Shown piece after piece: positions 36,993 through 44,984 of a stretch of 64,000 nucleotides of DNA. Source of the stretch: Verrucomicrobiia bacterium (GTDB lineage Bacteria; Verrucomicrobiota; Verrucomicrobiia; Limisphaerales; UBA9464). Below the pieces are notes generated by a model. The model had not been told where the DNA came from and ran no database searches. It worked only from the letters and a program-made list of their open reading frames with translations. The position numbers and the translations under genes are program-made. Position 1 is the first letter of the stretch. The number at the start of each line of letters is the position of its first letter. The stretch is taken from contig JAHCBB010000017.1 in NCBI GenBank assembly GCA_019634635.1, forward strand, positions 38,461 to 102,460, in the 5' to 3' direction.

Positions 36993-38249
36993 TCAGCGCT
37001 GCTTGAAGACAAACAGGCCCCGCTTGTTGCCCACGATCAGGTCCGGACGCCCGTCCCCGTTGAGATCCCGCGCCACCACCTGGGTCCCCACCCCGGAGTT
37101 GTCGTCCACCAGGTGCGGCACCCAGTCCACCGACCGGTCCGGACGCCGCACAAGCTTCCACCAGTAAAGCACCGGCGGCGCCCCCGGCTCGGGATCCCCT
37201 GCGGGGCCGTGAGCCCAGAATCGCTTCCCGGTGATGATGTCCTTCAGCCCGTCCCCATCCACGTCCACCAGATCCACGGCATGCAGCTGCGAAAACCGGA
37301 CCCCGTGGGGATTCTCGGAGGACTCCTTGTTCATGAGGACGTGCTCTCGGAACGTGATCTTGCCGCCCTCCCGCACCTGCTCAAACCAGGCGAGGCCGTA
37401 ACCGTGTGCCGCAAGGCTGGTGATGATGTCGTTCAGTCCGTCGCCATTGACGTCATAGGCATACATCTGTGCACCGCCAACCCCAAAGGTCCACGGGTGG
37501 AACGTCCAGACAGGATCCCCGGCCAGCGAGGCCGGCTGTTCCCACCAGCCGTCCTTCTCCAGCAGGTCGCCACGCCCGTCGCCGTTCACATCGCCGACCC
37601 CGAGGCCGTGGGTGAACCGATGATAGTTGTTGTTCGGGGAGATCGCATGCCACGTCCAAGGGCGGGTGGGATCCTTCGGGTCGGGCACCGCATAGCCGTA
37701 GGTGCCGCGGGAGGCGCACACGATTTCAGGCCGTCCGTCGCCGGTGAGATCCACAAACGTTGGGGACTCATTGTCCGTGACCTCCAGCGCGGTGTGCTCC
37801 TTCCAATGGCCGGGCTGGCCCTTTGGATTCTCGAACCATGAGGATTTTTCCCCGGGGAATCCCAGAATGAGAATATCGTCCCAGCCATCCCCGTTCACGT
37901 CGTGCGCATAGGCCACGAAGTTCTTCGAATAGGTGTTGTTCTTTCCCAGCGCCCCTTCGAATCCTGGAATCACCTCCTCGGTGCCGTCAGCCCGCTTCAG
38001 CACGAACGTCTCATTGGCGGGGGCATAGACGTGACGACGGGTAAATTCCGGACCCTCCCACCAAAACGGGCCATAAACGATGTCGAGGACACCGTCCTTG
38101 TTGAAGTCCCCGGCGTTCGCCCCCTCCGCCCAGAACTGGTCGGACAACTGCTGGCGATCAAAGGCCGGCGGTGCTGCAAAAACCAGGTGAAGGGAGGCAC
38201 AACCCAGCACCCACGCCGTGGCGGCGCCGCGTCCGCAAATGGAGTTCAT
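36993..38249 (-). CDS. FG-GAP/VCBS repeat protein, secreted
   Basis: 418 residues. A signal peptide (AATAWVLGCASLHLVFA) is followed by integrin-like FG-GAP repeats with calcium-binding loops: AGDFNKDGVLDIVYG, HDVNGDGWDDILILG, GDVNGDGRGDLLEKDGW, YDVNGDGLNDIITSL, VDVDGDGLKDIITGK and RDLNGDGRPDLIVGN. This is a seven-bladed propeller of the type common in Planctomycetes and Verrucomicrobia secreted proteins. The ligand is unknown. ATG 38249 was chosen for the signal peptide; the frame is open to 38285. It is divergent from the HEAT-cytochrome gene, with a dispersed repeat between them. Confidence 0.88.
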   Translation of the reverse strand: MNSICGRGAATAWVLGCASLHLVFAAPPAFDRQQLSDQFWAEGANAGDFNKDGVLDIVYGPFWWEGPEFTRRHVYAPANETFVLKRADGTEEVIPGFEGALGKNNTYSKNFVAYAHDVNGDGWDDILILGFPGEKSSWFENPKGQPGHWKEHTALEVTDNESPTFVDLTGDGRPEIVCASRGTYGYAVPDPKDPTRPWTWHAISPNNNYHRFTHGLGVGDVNGDGRGDLLEKDGWWEQPASLAGDPVWTFHPWTFGVGGAQMYAYDVNGDGLNDIITSLAAHGYGLAWFEQVREGGKITFREHVLMNKESSENPHGVRFSQLHAVDLVDVDGDGLKDIITGKRFWAHGPAGDPEPGAPPVLYWWKLVRRPDRSVDWVPHLVDDNSGVGTQVVARDLNGDGRPDLIVGNKRGLFVFKQR

Positions 38250-38331
38250 GCACCCAGCTTCGCGGACGCCCTCCAATCGGGTCAAGGGATGGATGCCCTT
38301 GATGCGCTCCCAATGGCGGGGATCCGCCCAC

Positions 38332-38460
38332 TCCCAGTGGTGGGGCGAAGGTCCTCCTGAGCCGCGTGCGGAGTCCCCACAAGCCTGCCTTGCCGTTGCA
38401 CGCGCAGCTCGGGGAGCCTCACTCCACCAGGCGGGAGCCTCAGCCCACCCGTATCCCCAC
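38332..38460 (+). repeat. Dispersed intergenic repeat copy
   Basis: From 38340 the sequence GTGGGGCGAAGGTCCTCCTG runs to GGAGTCCCCAC, with perfect terminal inversion GTGGGG/CCCCAC and an internal CTCC/GGAG pair, so a hairpin of about 41 bases is likely. It continues with GGGGAGCCTCACTCCACCAG and GCGGGAGCCTCAG, matching the flank of the copy at 23804-23902. Confidence 0.6.
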
Positions 38461-38519
38461 CGGCCCCACGCTGCGTCCTGCGTCTTGTCGCCGACACCTG
38501 ACCGGGGCTAGCCTGCGGC

Positions 38520-40553
38520 ATGCCGTCGGGATCGCCCCGCCCTCAACGTCTCCTCCGTGGCCTTGGAATGCTCCTGCTGTGTCTCGGCAACCTCCGCGCC
38601 GACGACGGCGCGAGGCTCCGGATCCTTGCCCCCCTCGTTCAGGATCCCTCCCCCAAGGTGCGCGTGGAGGCTCTGCGGGCGCTGGCGCGGATTCAGTCCC
38701 CGGAGGCAGCGGCCCTGGCCCTGACGGTGCTCGACCAGCCCATGGACCCCACGCTCGACTACGCGCTATGGCTCACGATCAACGATCTGGCGGGGCCGTG
38801 GATCCGATCGGTGCAGGACGAATCTTGGAAGCCGGAAGGCCGCGAACGCCAGCTCGAGTTCGCACTCAGGGCGCTCCCGCCGGCGCAGACCAGTCGCGTG
38901 CTCGGACAACTCCTCGGGGACCCGCCGCTGCCCGCCGAGGGTTCCGGTCCGTGGATCGAACTCCTGGGGGCCGCGGGGACACCGGCGGAGTTGCGCCGCC
39001 TCTTTGATCAGGTGGTTTCCGGAGGGTTCTCCGACCCGGCCGCCGCCCGGGCACTGGACGCTCTCGCCGCCGCCCAGCGGCAGCGCAAGGCGCGCCCGGA
39101 TGGGGACCTCATGCCGCTGGTCCGGCTGTTCGACGCACCGTCGCCAGCGGTGCGCATCGCCGCACTCGGGCTCGCCGGTGACTGGAAGCTCTCCGAAAAC
39201 CTGGGGCCCCGCATTGCCGGACTGGCCGGCGAGGCCTCCACCCCGCCCGAAGTCCGGGCCGCCGCCATCGCCGCCCTGCGTGCGATCGGGGGTTCCGGCG
39301 CCATCGAGGCACTGGGCGGCCTGTCCGCCGCGCCCGACCCGGCGCTCCGTCGGCAGGCGGCTGTCGCGAGGGTGGCGCTCGACCCATCCGGAGCCGCGCC
39401 GGAGATCACGAAGTTGATTCGCGAGCCGATGGATGAGGCGGACGCCGTCGCGTTCTGGCGCGGAGTGCTGGCCTCGAAGGGGGCGGCCCGCGCGCTGGCT
39501 GAAACGCTTCCCGACGCGGGACTCGACCCGGGCGTGGCCCGTGCCGGCATGCGGGTGGCCCGCGAGGGTGGGCGGACCGAACTGGATCTCGTCGTGGCCC
39601 TGGCCCGCGGAGCCGGCCTTTCGGCGGATCCTTCGACGGTCAGCAATGAGTTGATCCGCGAATTGGCGGCCCGGGCGCTCGCCGAGGGCGATCCGGCCCG
39701 TGGCGAATGGATTTACCGGCGGAACGACCAGGCCTGCGTCAGCTGCCACGGCATCGGAGGCGCCGGGGGCCAGGTGGGGCCCGACCTCACCAGCATCGGG
39801 GCCAGCGCGCCGGCCGATTACCTCGTCGAGTCCCTGCTCCTGCCCAATGCGAAAATCAAGGAGGGCTATCACAGCCTCGTGGTCGCCACATCCGATGGCA
39901 CCGAGTACACCGGCACCCTGGCCCGGGAAAGCCCCGACACCCTCGTTCTGCGAAACGCGGCGGGCGCCGAAGTCCCGCTGCCCAAAAACGACATCGTCCG
40001 CCGCGAACAGGGCACTCTCTCCCTGATGCCCTCCGGCCTGCTCGATCCGCTCGACGAACAGCAGCAGCTCGACCTGATCGCCTTCCTCACCCGGCTCGGG
40101 AAGCCCGGCGATTTCGACGCCGCCCGCGGCGGAGTCGCCCGCCGCTGGCGCATCGCCCAGACGGTCCACACCGATGCGCAGGCCGGACAGGAACTGTGGC
40201 CGCTGACCGCGGCGTGGGAGGACCGGCGATGGAACCCCACCTACGCCCTCGCCAACGGCACGATGCCGCGTCCGTTGATTGAGGAGCTCACCGCCGCCCA
40301 GTCCTGGACGGCACGGCTCGGGGTCTTCGCCGCCACGGAGGTCCGGACCGCATCCGCAGGCCCGGTGCGGTTCGATCTGACGGCAACCGACGGTGCCGAA
40401 CTGTGGGTGGACGGCCGGAAGGTGGGGGGCAACGGCACCTCCGAGGTGCGTCTGGACCCCGGAATTCATCGCGTGCTGGTGCGGTTGGACCCGCGACGTC
40501 TTCCCCAGACGCTCCGGCTGGAATCGCCCGATGCCGCGTTTGTGCTGAACTGA
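38520..40553 (+). CDS. HEAT-repeat c-type cytochrome, PVC haem-binding type
   Basis: 677 residues. A signal-like N-terminus (GMLLLCLGNLRAD) is followed by HEAT repeats over about 30-380 (DPSPKVRVEALRALARIQSP; STPPEVRAAAIAALRAIGGS). The CxxCH haem site is CVSCH at 406-410, with GPDLTSIGASAPADYLVESL and SLMPSGLLDPL, the pattern of PVC putative haem-binding domains. The C-terminal 150 residues form a PA14-like beta region (GPVRFDLTATDGAELWVDGR). It lacks the N-terminal propeller carried by the related protein at 12589-15150. Likely a periplasmic redox protein. A TPR gene follows 36 bases on. Confidence 0.86.
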   Translation: MPSGSPRPQRLLRGLGMLLLCLGNLRADDGARLRILAPLVQDPSPKVRVEALRALARIQSPEAAALALTVLDQPMDPTLDYALWLTINDLAGPWIRSVQDESWKPEGRERQLEFALRALPPAQTSRVLGQLLGDPPLPAEGSGPWIELLGAAGTPAELRRLFDQVVSGGFSDPAAARALDALAAAQRQRKARPDGDLMPLVRLFDAPSPAVRIAALGLAGDWKLSENLGPRIAGLAGEASTPPEVRAAAIAALRAIGGSGAIEALGGLSAAPDPALRRQAAVARVALDPSGAAPEITKLIREPMDEADAVAFWRGVLASKGAARALAETLPDAGLDPGVARAGMRVAREGGRTELDLVVALARGAGLSADPSTVSNELIRELAARALAEGDPARGEWIYRRNDQACVSCHGIGGAGGQVGPDLTSIGASAPADYLVESLLLPNAKIKEGYHSLVVATSDGTEYTGTLARESPDTLVLRNAAGAEVPLPKNDIVRREQGTLSLMPSGLLDPLDEQQQLDLIAFLTRLGKPGDFDAARGGVARRWRIAQTVHTDAQAGQELWPLTAAWEDRRWNPTYALANGTMPRPLIEELTAAQSWTARLGVFAATEVRTASAGPVRFDLTATDGAELWVDGRKVGGNGTSEVRLDPGIHRVLVRLDPRRLPQTLRLESPDAAFVLN

Positions 40554-40589
40554 AACCGGCACCCCGACGGCCCAAGCCCGGGAACCTGT

Positions 40590-41099
40590 ATGCCCACCGC
40601 CGCCCCATCGCTGGGACACACCTTGAACGCCGTTGAGGGCTGGTTGGGGCTGGGACTCCCCCGGGAGGCACGGTCCGAACTGGATGCACTCCCCCACGAC
40701 GTTCAGGAACGTTCCGATTGCCTCGATGCCCGATTCGCCATCGAGGCGCATTGCCGCGACTGGCAGGCGGCATTCGAGGTGGCGTCGCGGCATGTGGAAC
40801 GGTTTCCGGGCCATGCCGGCGCGTGGATCCACCGGGCCTACGCCGCTCGACGCCGCGTCGGCGGCGGCGGCATCCCGGAGGCGCTGGCGCTGCTGCGCCC
40901 GGCCGTGGAACGATTTCCCGCGGAACCGCTCATCCCCTACAACCTGTCCTGCTACCACGCCCAACAGGCCGACCTCGACCAGGCCTGGCGCTGGCTGATG
41001 GCGGCCATGGCGGTCGCCGGTCGGGAACCCATCCGACGCCTGGCCCTGGCCGATGACGACCTGCGTCCCCTCTGGACGCGGATCGCCGCGTTGACCTGA
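40590..41099 (+). CDS. TPR-like protein
   Basis: 169 residues, no signal peptide. Helical repeats with TPR-type spacing are visible (AFEVASRHVERFPGHAGAWI; EALALLRPAVERFPAEPLIPYN; DLDQAWRWLMAAMAVAG). A cytoplasmic scaffold or adaptor role is likely, but no partner is known. It follows the HEAT-cytochrome gene closely and may be cotranscribed. It converges on holA with 45 bases between the stops. Confidence 0.75.
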   Translation: MPTAAPSLGHTLNAVEGWLGLGLPREARSELDALPHDVQERSDCLDARFAIEAHCRDWQAAFEVASRHVERFPGHAGAWIHRAYAARRRVGGGGIPEALALLRPAVERFPAEPLIPYNLSCYHAQQADLDQAWRWLMAAMAVAGREPIRRLALADDDLRPLWTRIAALT

Positions 41100-41144
41100 G
41101 CCCTCGATTTCCGGACCCGGCCGGGACCCCACTACCCTCACGCC

Positions 41145-42320
41145 TCACGCCGCCCGGGACGTCCGGACGCCAGGCGAAGCGGATCCGCCGCGGGTGTCGG
41201 ACGGCAGCAACGCCACCACGGCCCGCTGCAGCACCACCGCCTCGTCCAGTCCCGAAGCCACCAGCGCTATGTTGGCCTCGAGCAGCACATCCATCGCGCC
41301 CACCAGTTCCGGAAGCTCCCACTTCTCACACTGCCGGAGCGCCTGAAACGCCGGGTACGGGGAGCCCGCAATCGGATTGTAACGGCGGTCCTGGGGAAGG
41401 CGCGAATCCGAAAGCGCCGCCACCTGGGCCCGGAAGGCGCGGAAATCCCGCGAGGGCCGCACGACGCCCAGCCGGCGCAGTTCTTTCATGAGCAACAGCA
41501 GGCGCACCTTGCTGATCAACCCGTACACCAGTCCGATCTCGCTCTTCCGCTTGTCGAGTCCGGACCGCAGCGTCCACAACTCCTCATCCAGCATCCGCAA
41601 TGCCCGCGGGAGGTCTCGATCGCCGACGGCATCCGCAAGCGCAAACCCGGCCGCCAGTTTCTGCACAGGCACCAGCAACTCCACATCCGCAAGACTCACC
41701 GACGCGCGATCCCCGGCATGCAAGGCAAGCTTCTCCACCTCGTTGGCCAGCGCCCGGAGATTGGGGCCGACCCGGCCCACCAGCGCCGTCAGGGCGTCGT
41801 CCGCCACAGTCTTTCCGGCAGCCTTGAACTGGCGCAATGCCTCGGCCTCGACGCGGTCCGCCCAATCCCGATCGTCGGACAGCGCCGCGAACTCCTCAAC
41901 GGTGCCCAGCTTGGCGAGGGTCTTGAAGAAGCTCCGGCGCTTGTCGGCCTTCCCTGCCGAGATCAGCAAGCGCACTCCGTCCCAGGAAAAGGCCTTCAAT
42001 TCCTCCGCAAGATCGCCGAGGGCCGCCGTGACCGCCGCGGCCTGGCTGGTGCGATCCTCGCCCAGAAAGGTGCAGTCGCGGAACCAGACGAGCTTGGGGC
42101 CACCAAAAAACGGAAGAGTCTGCAGCGCCTCGCGGAGCTTGCCGAGTCGCTTGAGGGCCTCGTCCACGGTGCCCGCCGACGCGTCCAAAATCTCCTGGTC
42201 CATGCCGCTGGCACCGGCACACCAGCAGTCCCAAACGGCGCGAGCCCGCTGCCGCACCGGGAACTCATCCTCCCCGCAGACCAGCACCAGCGGGCCCGCA
42301 TCGCCGGATGCCCTCGCCAT
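41145..42320 (-). CDS. holA: DNA polymerase III subunit delta
   Basis: 391 residues, slightly longer than E. coli HolA. Delta is the clamp-loader wrench that opens the sliding clamp. The N-terminal mini-AAA part starts LVLVCGEDEFPVRQRARAVW. The middle has LRALANEVEKLALHAGDRAS and the C-terminal collar domain KLAAGFALADAVGDRDLPRALRML and KSEIGLVYGLISKVRLLLLMKE. It overlaps the upstream gene's stop by one base (TGATG), so it is the second gene of a pair with the bifunctional-nuclease-like gene. Confidence 0.88.
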   Translation of the reverse strand: MARASGDAGPLVLVCGEDEFPVRQRARAVWDCWCAGASGMDQEILDASAGTVDEALKRLGKLREALQTLPFFGGPKLVWFRDCTFLGEDRTSQAAAVTAALGDLAEELKAFSWDGVRLLISAGKADKRRSFFKTLAKLGTVEEFAALSDDRDWADRVEAEALRQFKAAGKTVADDALTALVGRVGPNLRALANEVEKLALHAGDRASVSLADVELLVPVQKLAAGFALADAVGDRDLPRALRMLDEELWTLRSGLDKRKSEIGLVYGLISKVRLLLLMKELRRLGVVRPSRDFRAFRAQVAALSDSRLPQDRRYNPIAGSPYPAFQALRQCEKWELPELVGAMDVLLEANIALVASGLDEAVVLQRAVVALLPSDTRGGSASPGVRTSRAA

Positions 42321-42778
42321 CAGTCCGGGTCCTCGGAGGCGCCATCCTCACCAATGCGCGTCAACACCTCGCTCATGTCCTCCGCCTCCTCGAAGAGCTG
42401 GGAGGTCACGTAGATCGGACGCTTCTGGGCGGCGGCCAGTGCCAGGCAGTCGCTCGGGCGCGCATCCAACTCCACCAGTTTGGTGCCCAGTTCGTTGTCC
42501 TGACGGAGGATGATGCGGGCGAAATAGGTCGCGTTTCGCAGTTCGGTGATGACCACCCGCTCCACCGCGATCCCGAATCCCTGGAAGATGTGCCCGATCA
42601 GGTCGTGGGTCAGCGGACGCTCATGGTGCGCGCCGCGGAGCGCCATGCCGATCACCGCGCCGATGTTCTGTTCCACCTGGATGACAAACACCTTTTCGTC
42701 ATTCCCGATGAAGAGGGCCACCCCCTGGTTTGCGGGGAGGAGACCTCGGATTTGCACCGGCAGGACGTCCTTCTTCAT
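42320..42778 (-). CDS. Bifunctional nuclease family protein (DUF151)
   Basis: 152 residues. The BFN core reads FVIQVEQNIGAVIGMALRG, then RPLTHDLIGHIFQGFGIAVERVVI, TYFARIIL and LDARPSDCLALA. It matches the DUF151 family, which in plants and in thermophilic bacteria has been linked to nuclease or DNA-protection functions; the biochemical role in bacteria is not settled. It ends one base into holA. Confidence 0.9.
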   Translation of the reverse strand: MKKDVLPVQIRGLLPANQGVALFIGNDEKVFVIQVEQNIGAVIGMALRGAHHERPLTHDLIGHIFQGFGIAVERVVITELRNATYFARIILRQDNELGTKLVELDARPSDCLALAAAQKRPIYVTSQLFEEAEDMSEVLTRIGEDGASEDPD

Positions 42779-42870
42779 GGGTGGAGTGTGCGAACGGAAC
42801 GGAAGAAAGGCAAGGAAGGGGCCGCGTCCTTCCCCCTTTCATCACCGCGCTCCGGTGTCTAGTCTTGGCC

Positions 42871-44889
42871 ATGCGCTGGCTGTGGATGTTGCTCCTCATG
42901 TCCGGACCGTGGGGAACGGTCCGGGGCGGCCTCCCGCCAGAGGATCTTCGAACGGTCCGGACACGCGACGCAGGAACACCGCGTTTCTTCGAGCCGCCGG
43001 CCGATCCGGTGGCATGCCGGGACCTGATCGCATCCGCCCGCGCCCGCATCCTGACCAGCGCCGGCCTGGATCCCCTGCCCCGGCGAACGCCCTTGGAGGC
43101 GCGACGGTTCAGCCGGTTCGATGGCGACGGCTACACCGTGGAGACGGTGCTGCTGCAGCCATGGCCGGGGGTGTTCCTCGGCGGCAACCTCTACCGCCCC
43201 CGGTCCGGCCTGGCACCCTTCCCGGCCGTGTTGCTGACCCATGATCATCTGGATGATGGACGGCTCGCCGCGTCGGCGGATGCCGGGATTCCCGGTGTGT
43301 GCATCGCCCTCGCACGCTCGGGATGCGTCGTGTTCGCCCAGGACCTGATCGGCTACGGCGATACCGTGCAATTCTCCGGCGGGTCGGAGCCTGGAGCCCC
43401 GTCCGGCGAACGCCATCGGAAGGCGTTCCGTGATCCCGCGTACGTCCTTTGGAACCTGAACCTGCTGGGACAGCAACTTTGGAACAGCCTCTGCGCCGTG
43501 GATTTTGTCGCCGGGCTCGACGACGTGGATCCGGAGCGGATCGGCGCCGCCGGCATCGGCACCGGCGGCCTCCAGACCATCCTCCTGGCGGCGGTGGATG
43601 ACCGGATCCGGGTGACCGTGCCGCTGGCGACCGTCTCCCACCTGCACCAGGGCTCCTGTGAATGCGAACAGGCCCCGGGCCTGCGACTGGCATACGACAA
43701 TGCCGCCTTGGCCGCCGCCACCGCGCCGCGCCCCCAGCTCCTTGCCGGTTCCATTGCGGGTCTGACCCTGAACACCCCGACCATCGAGGGGCCCTCCATC
43801 GCCCGGGTGTACCACGCCCTCGGCACCACCAACCGCTTTCGGACCGCACTCGTCAACTCCCCGCCCTCCGGGCTGCAGGCCGGCTGGGAGGTTGTCGTTC
43901 CCTGGATGTTCCGCTGGCTTCACGGGCGGTCGCTGTCGCCGTCGCCGGTGCCGGTCACTCCCGCCATCCCCCCGGTCACCATGTTGCGCGGGTTTCCCGA
44001 CAACCGTCCGCGACCCGGCGCCTTGTCGGAATCCGACTTCGCGGCCTCATGGATCGCAGAACGTCAGCGGCTGCTGGCCGAATTGATTCCGACCGACGCC
44101 GCCACGCTGGACCCTTACCTTGAGACCCTCATGCCGCTGCGGGAGCGCCTGCTGGGCGCCGCCGAGGCGCATCCGGCGCCCCTCCTGATTGAGGGCGCGT
44201 TTGGACGCGAGGGCCGGGGCGACCGGGTCGAGCGGCTCCTCCTGATGCCCGGGCAGGGCCCCTTCGACACCGCGGTGGTGTTGGTGCATCCCACCGGCCG
44301 GGCCGCCATCCGACCCGGTGGCGACCGGGAGGGATTCGCCATCCAGCTTCTGGAAGCCGGGATCCCGGTGCTCGCATTCGACCTGTTCCAAACCCGCGAT
44401 CCCGACGCCACCCTGGCGCATCACAGCCCGCTGGTTGGAAATTTCACCACCGACAATCGCACCCTCGCCCAGGAGCGCGTTCACGACATCCTCGCAGCCA
44501 TCGCCTACATGCGGGAAGTGGTTCAGCCGCGACGAATCGTGCTGGTCGGTGACGGCATGGCCGGATGGTGGACCCTGCTGGCCGCGCCGGCGGCGGATGC
44601 GGTGGTGGCCGATGCGGAAGGGCGGGATTGGGAGGACGACGCGGTCCTGCTGGCCGCGGACCGGTTGGTGCCCGGCATCCGTCTGATCGGGGGTGCGGAC
44701 GGCGCCGCATCCCTCACCGTTCCCAGACCGCTTTGGATTCACCACACAGCGGGCCGGTTCCCGGCGGCGGCAACCCGGGCAGCCTATGGAGCTGCCGATG
44801 CGGAAGACCGCCTGACCCTCGCCCCGGAGCCCGCGGGTGAACGCGCCCTGTTGCGCTGGATTTTGAAACGCGCCACCTCGTCGAAATGA
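42871..44889 (+). CDS. Tandem alpha/beta-hydrolase-fold protein, both nucleophiles missing
   Basis: 672 residues with a signal peptide (MRWLWMLLLMSGPWGTVRGG). The first half (about 60-370) looks like an acetyl xylan esterase/dienelactone-type hydrolase: FPAVLLTHDHLDD, ALARSGCVVFAQDLIGYGDT, then GIGTG (228-232) where G-x-S-x-G should be. The second half (about 400-670) repeats the fold: FDTAVVLVHPTGRAAIRPGG and VGDGMAG, again with Gly562 in the nucleophile position. Both serines are thus replaced by Gly. Either it binds a ligand without cleaving it or it uses another nucleophile. Its stop overlaps the frame of the following cytochrome gene. Confidence 0.72.
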   Translation: MRWLWMLLLMSGPWGTVRGGLPPEDLRTVRTRDAGTPRFFEPPADPVACRDLIASARARILTSAGLDPLPRRTPLEARRFSRFDGDGYTVETVLLQPWPGVFLGGNLYRPRSGLAPFPAVLLTHDHLDDGRLAASADAGIPGVCIALARSGCVVFAQDLIGYGDTVQFSGGSEPGAPSGERHRKAFRDPAYVLWNLNLLGQQLWNSLCAVDFVAGLDDVDPERIGAAGIGTGGLQTILLAAVDDRIRVTVPLATVSHLHQGSCECEQAPGLRLAYDNAALAAATAPRPQLLAGSIAGLTLNTPTIEGPSIARVYHALGTTNRFRTALVNSPPSGLQAGWEVVVPWMFRWLHGRSLSPSPVPVTPAIPPVTMLRGFPDNRPRPGALSESDFAASWIAERQRLLAELIPTDAATLDPYLETLMPLRERLLGAAEAHPAPLLIEGAFGREGRGDRVERLLLMPGQGPFDTAVVLVHPTGRAAIRPGGDREGFAIQLLEAGIPVLAFDLFQTRDPDATLAHHSPLVGNFTTDNRTLAQERVHDILAAIAYMREVVQPRRIVLVGDGMAGWWTLLAAPAADAVVADAEGRDWEDDAVLLAADRLVPGIRLIGGADGAASLTVPRPLWIHHTAGRFPAAATRAAYGAADAEDRLTLAPEPAGERALLRWILKRATSSK

Positions 44890-44984
44890 AGTGCCCTGAG
44901 CTTGTTCCCGTTGCTGTCCCTCCCCGGCCCTCCCCACCGGGGCCGACCGCCTTGCACCTCCCCGGTTTGCGGCGAGGATGGCTC

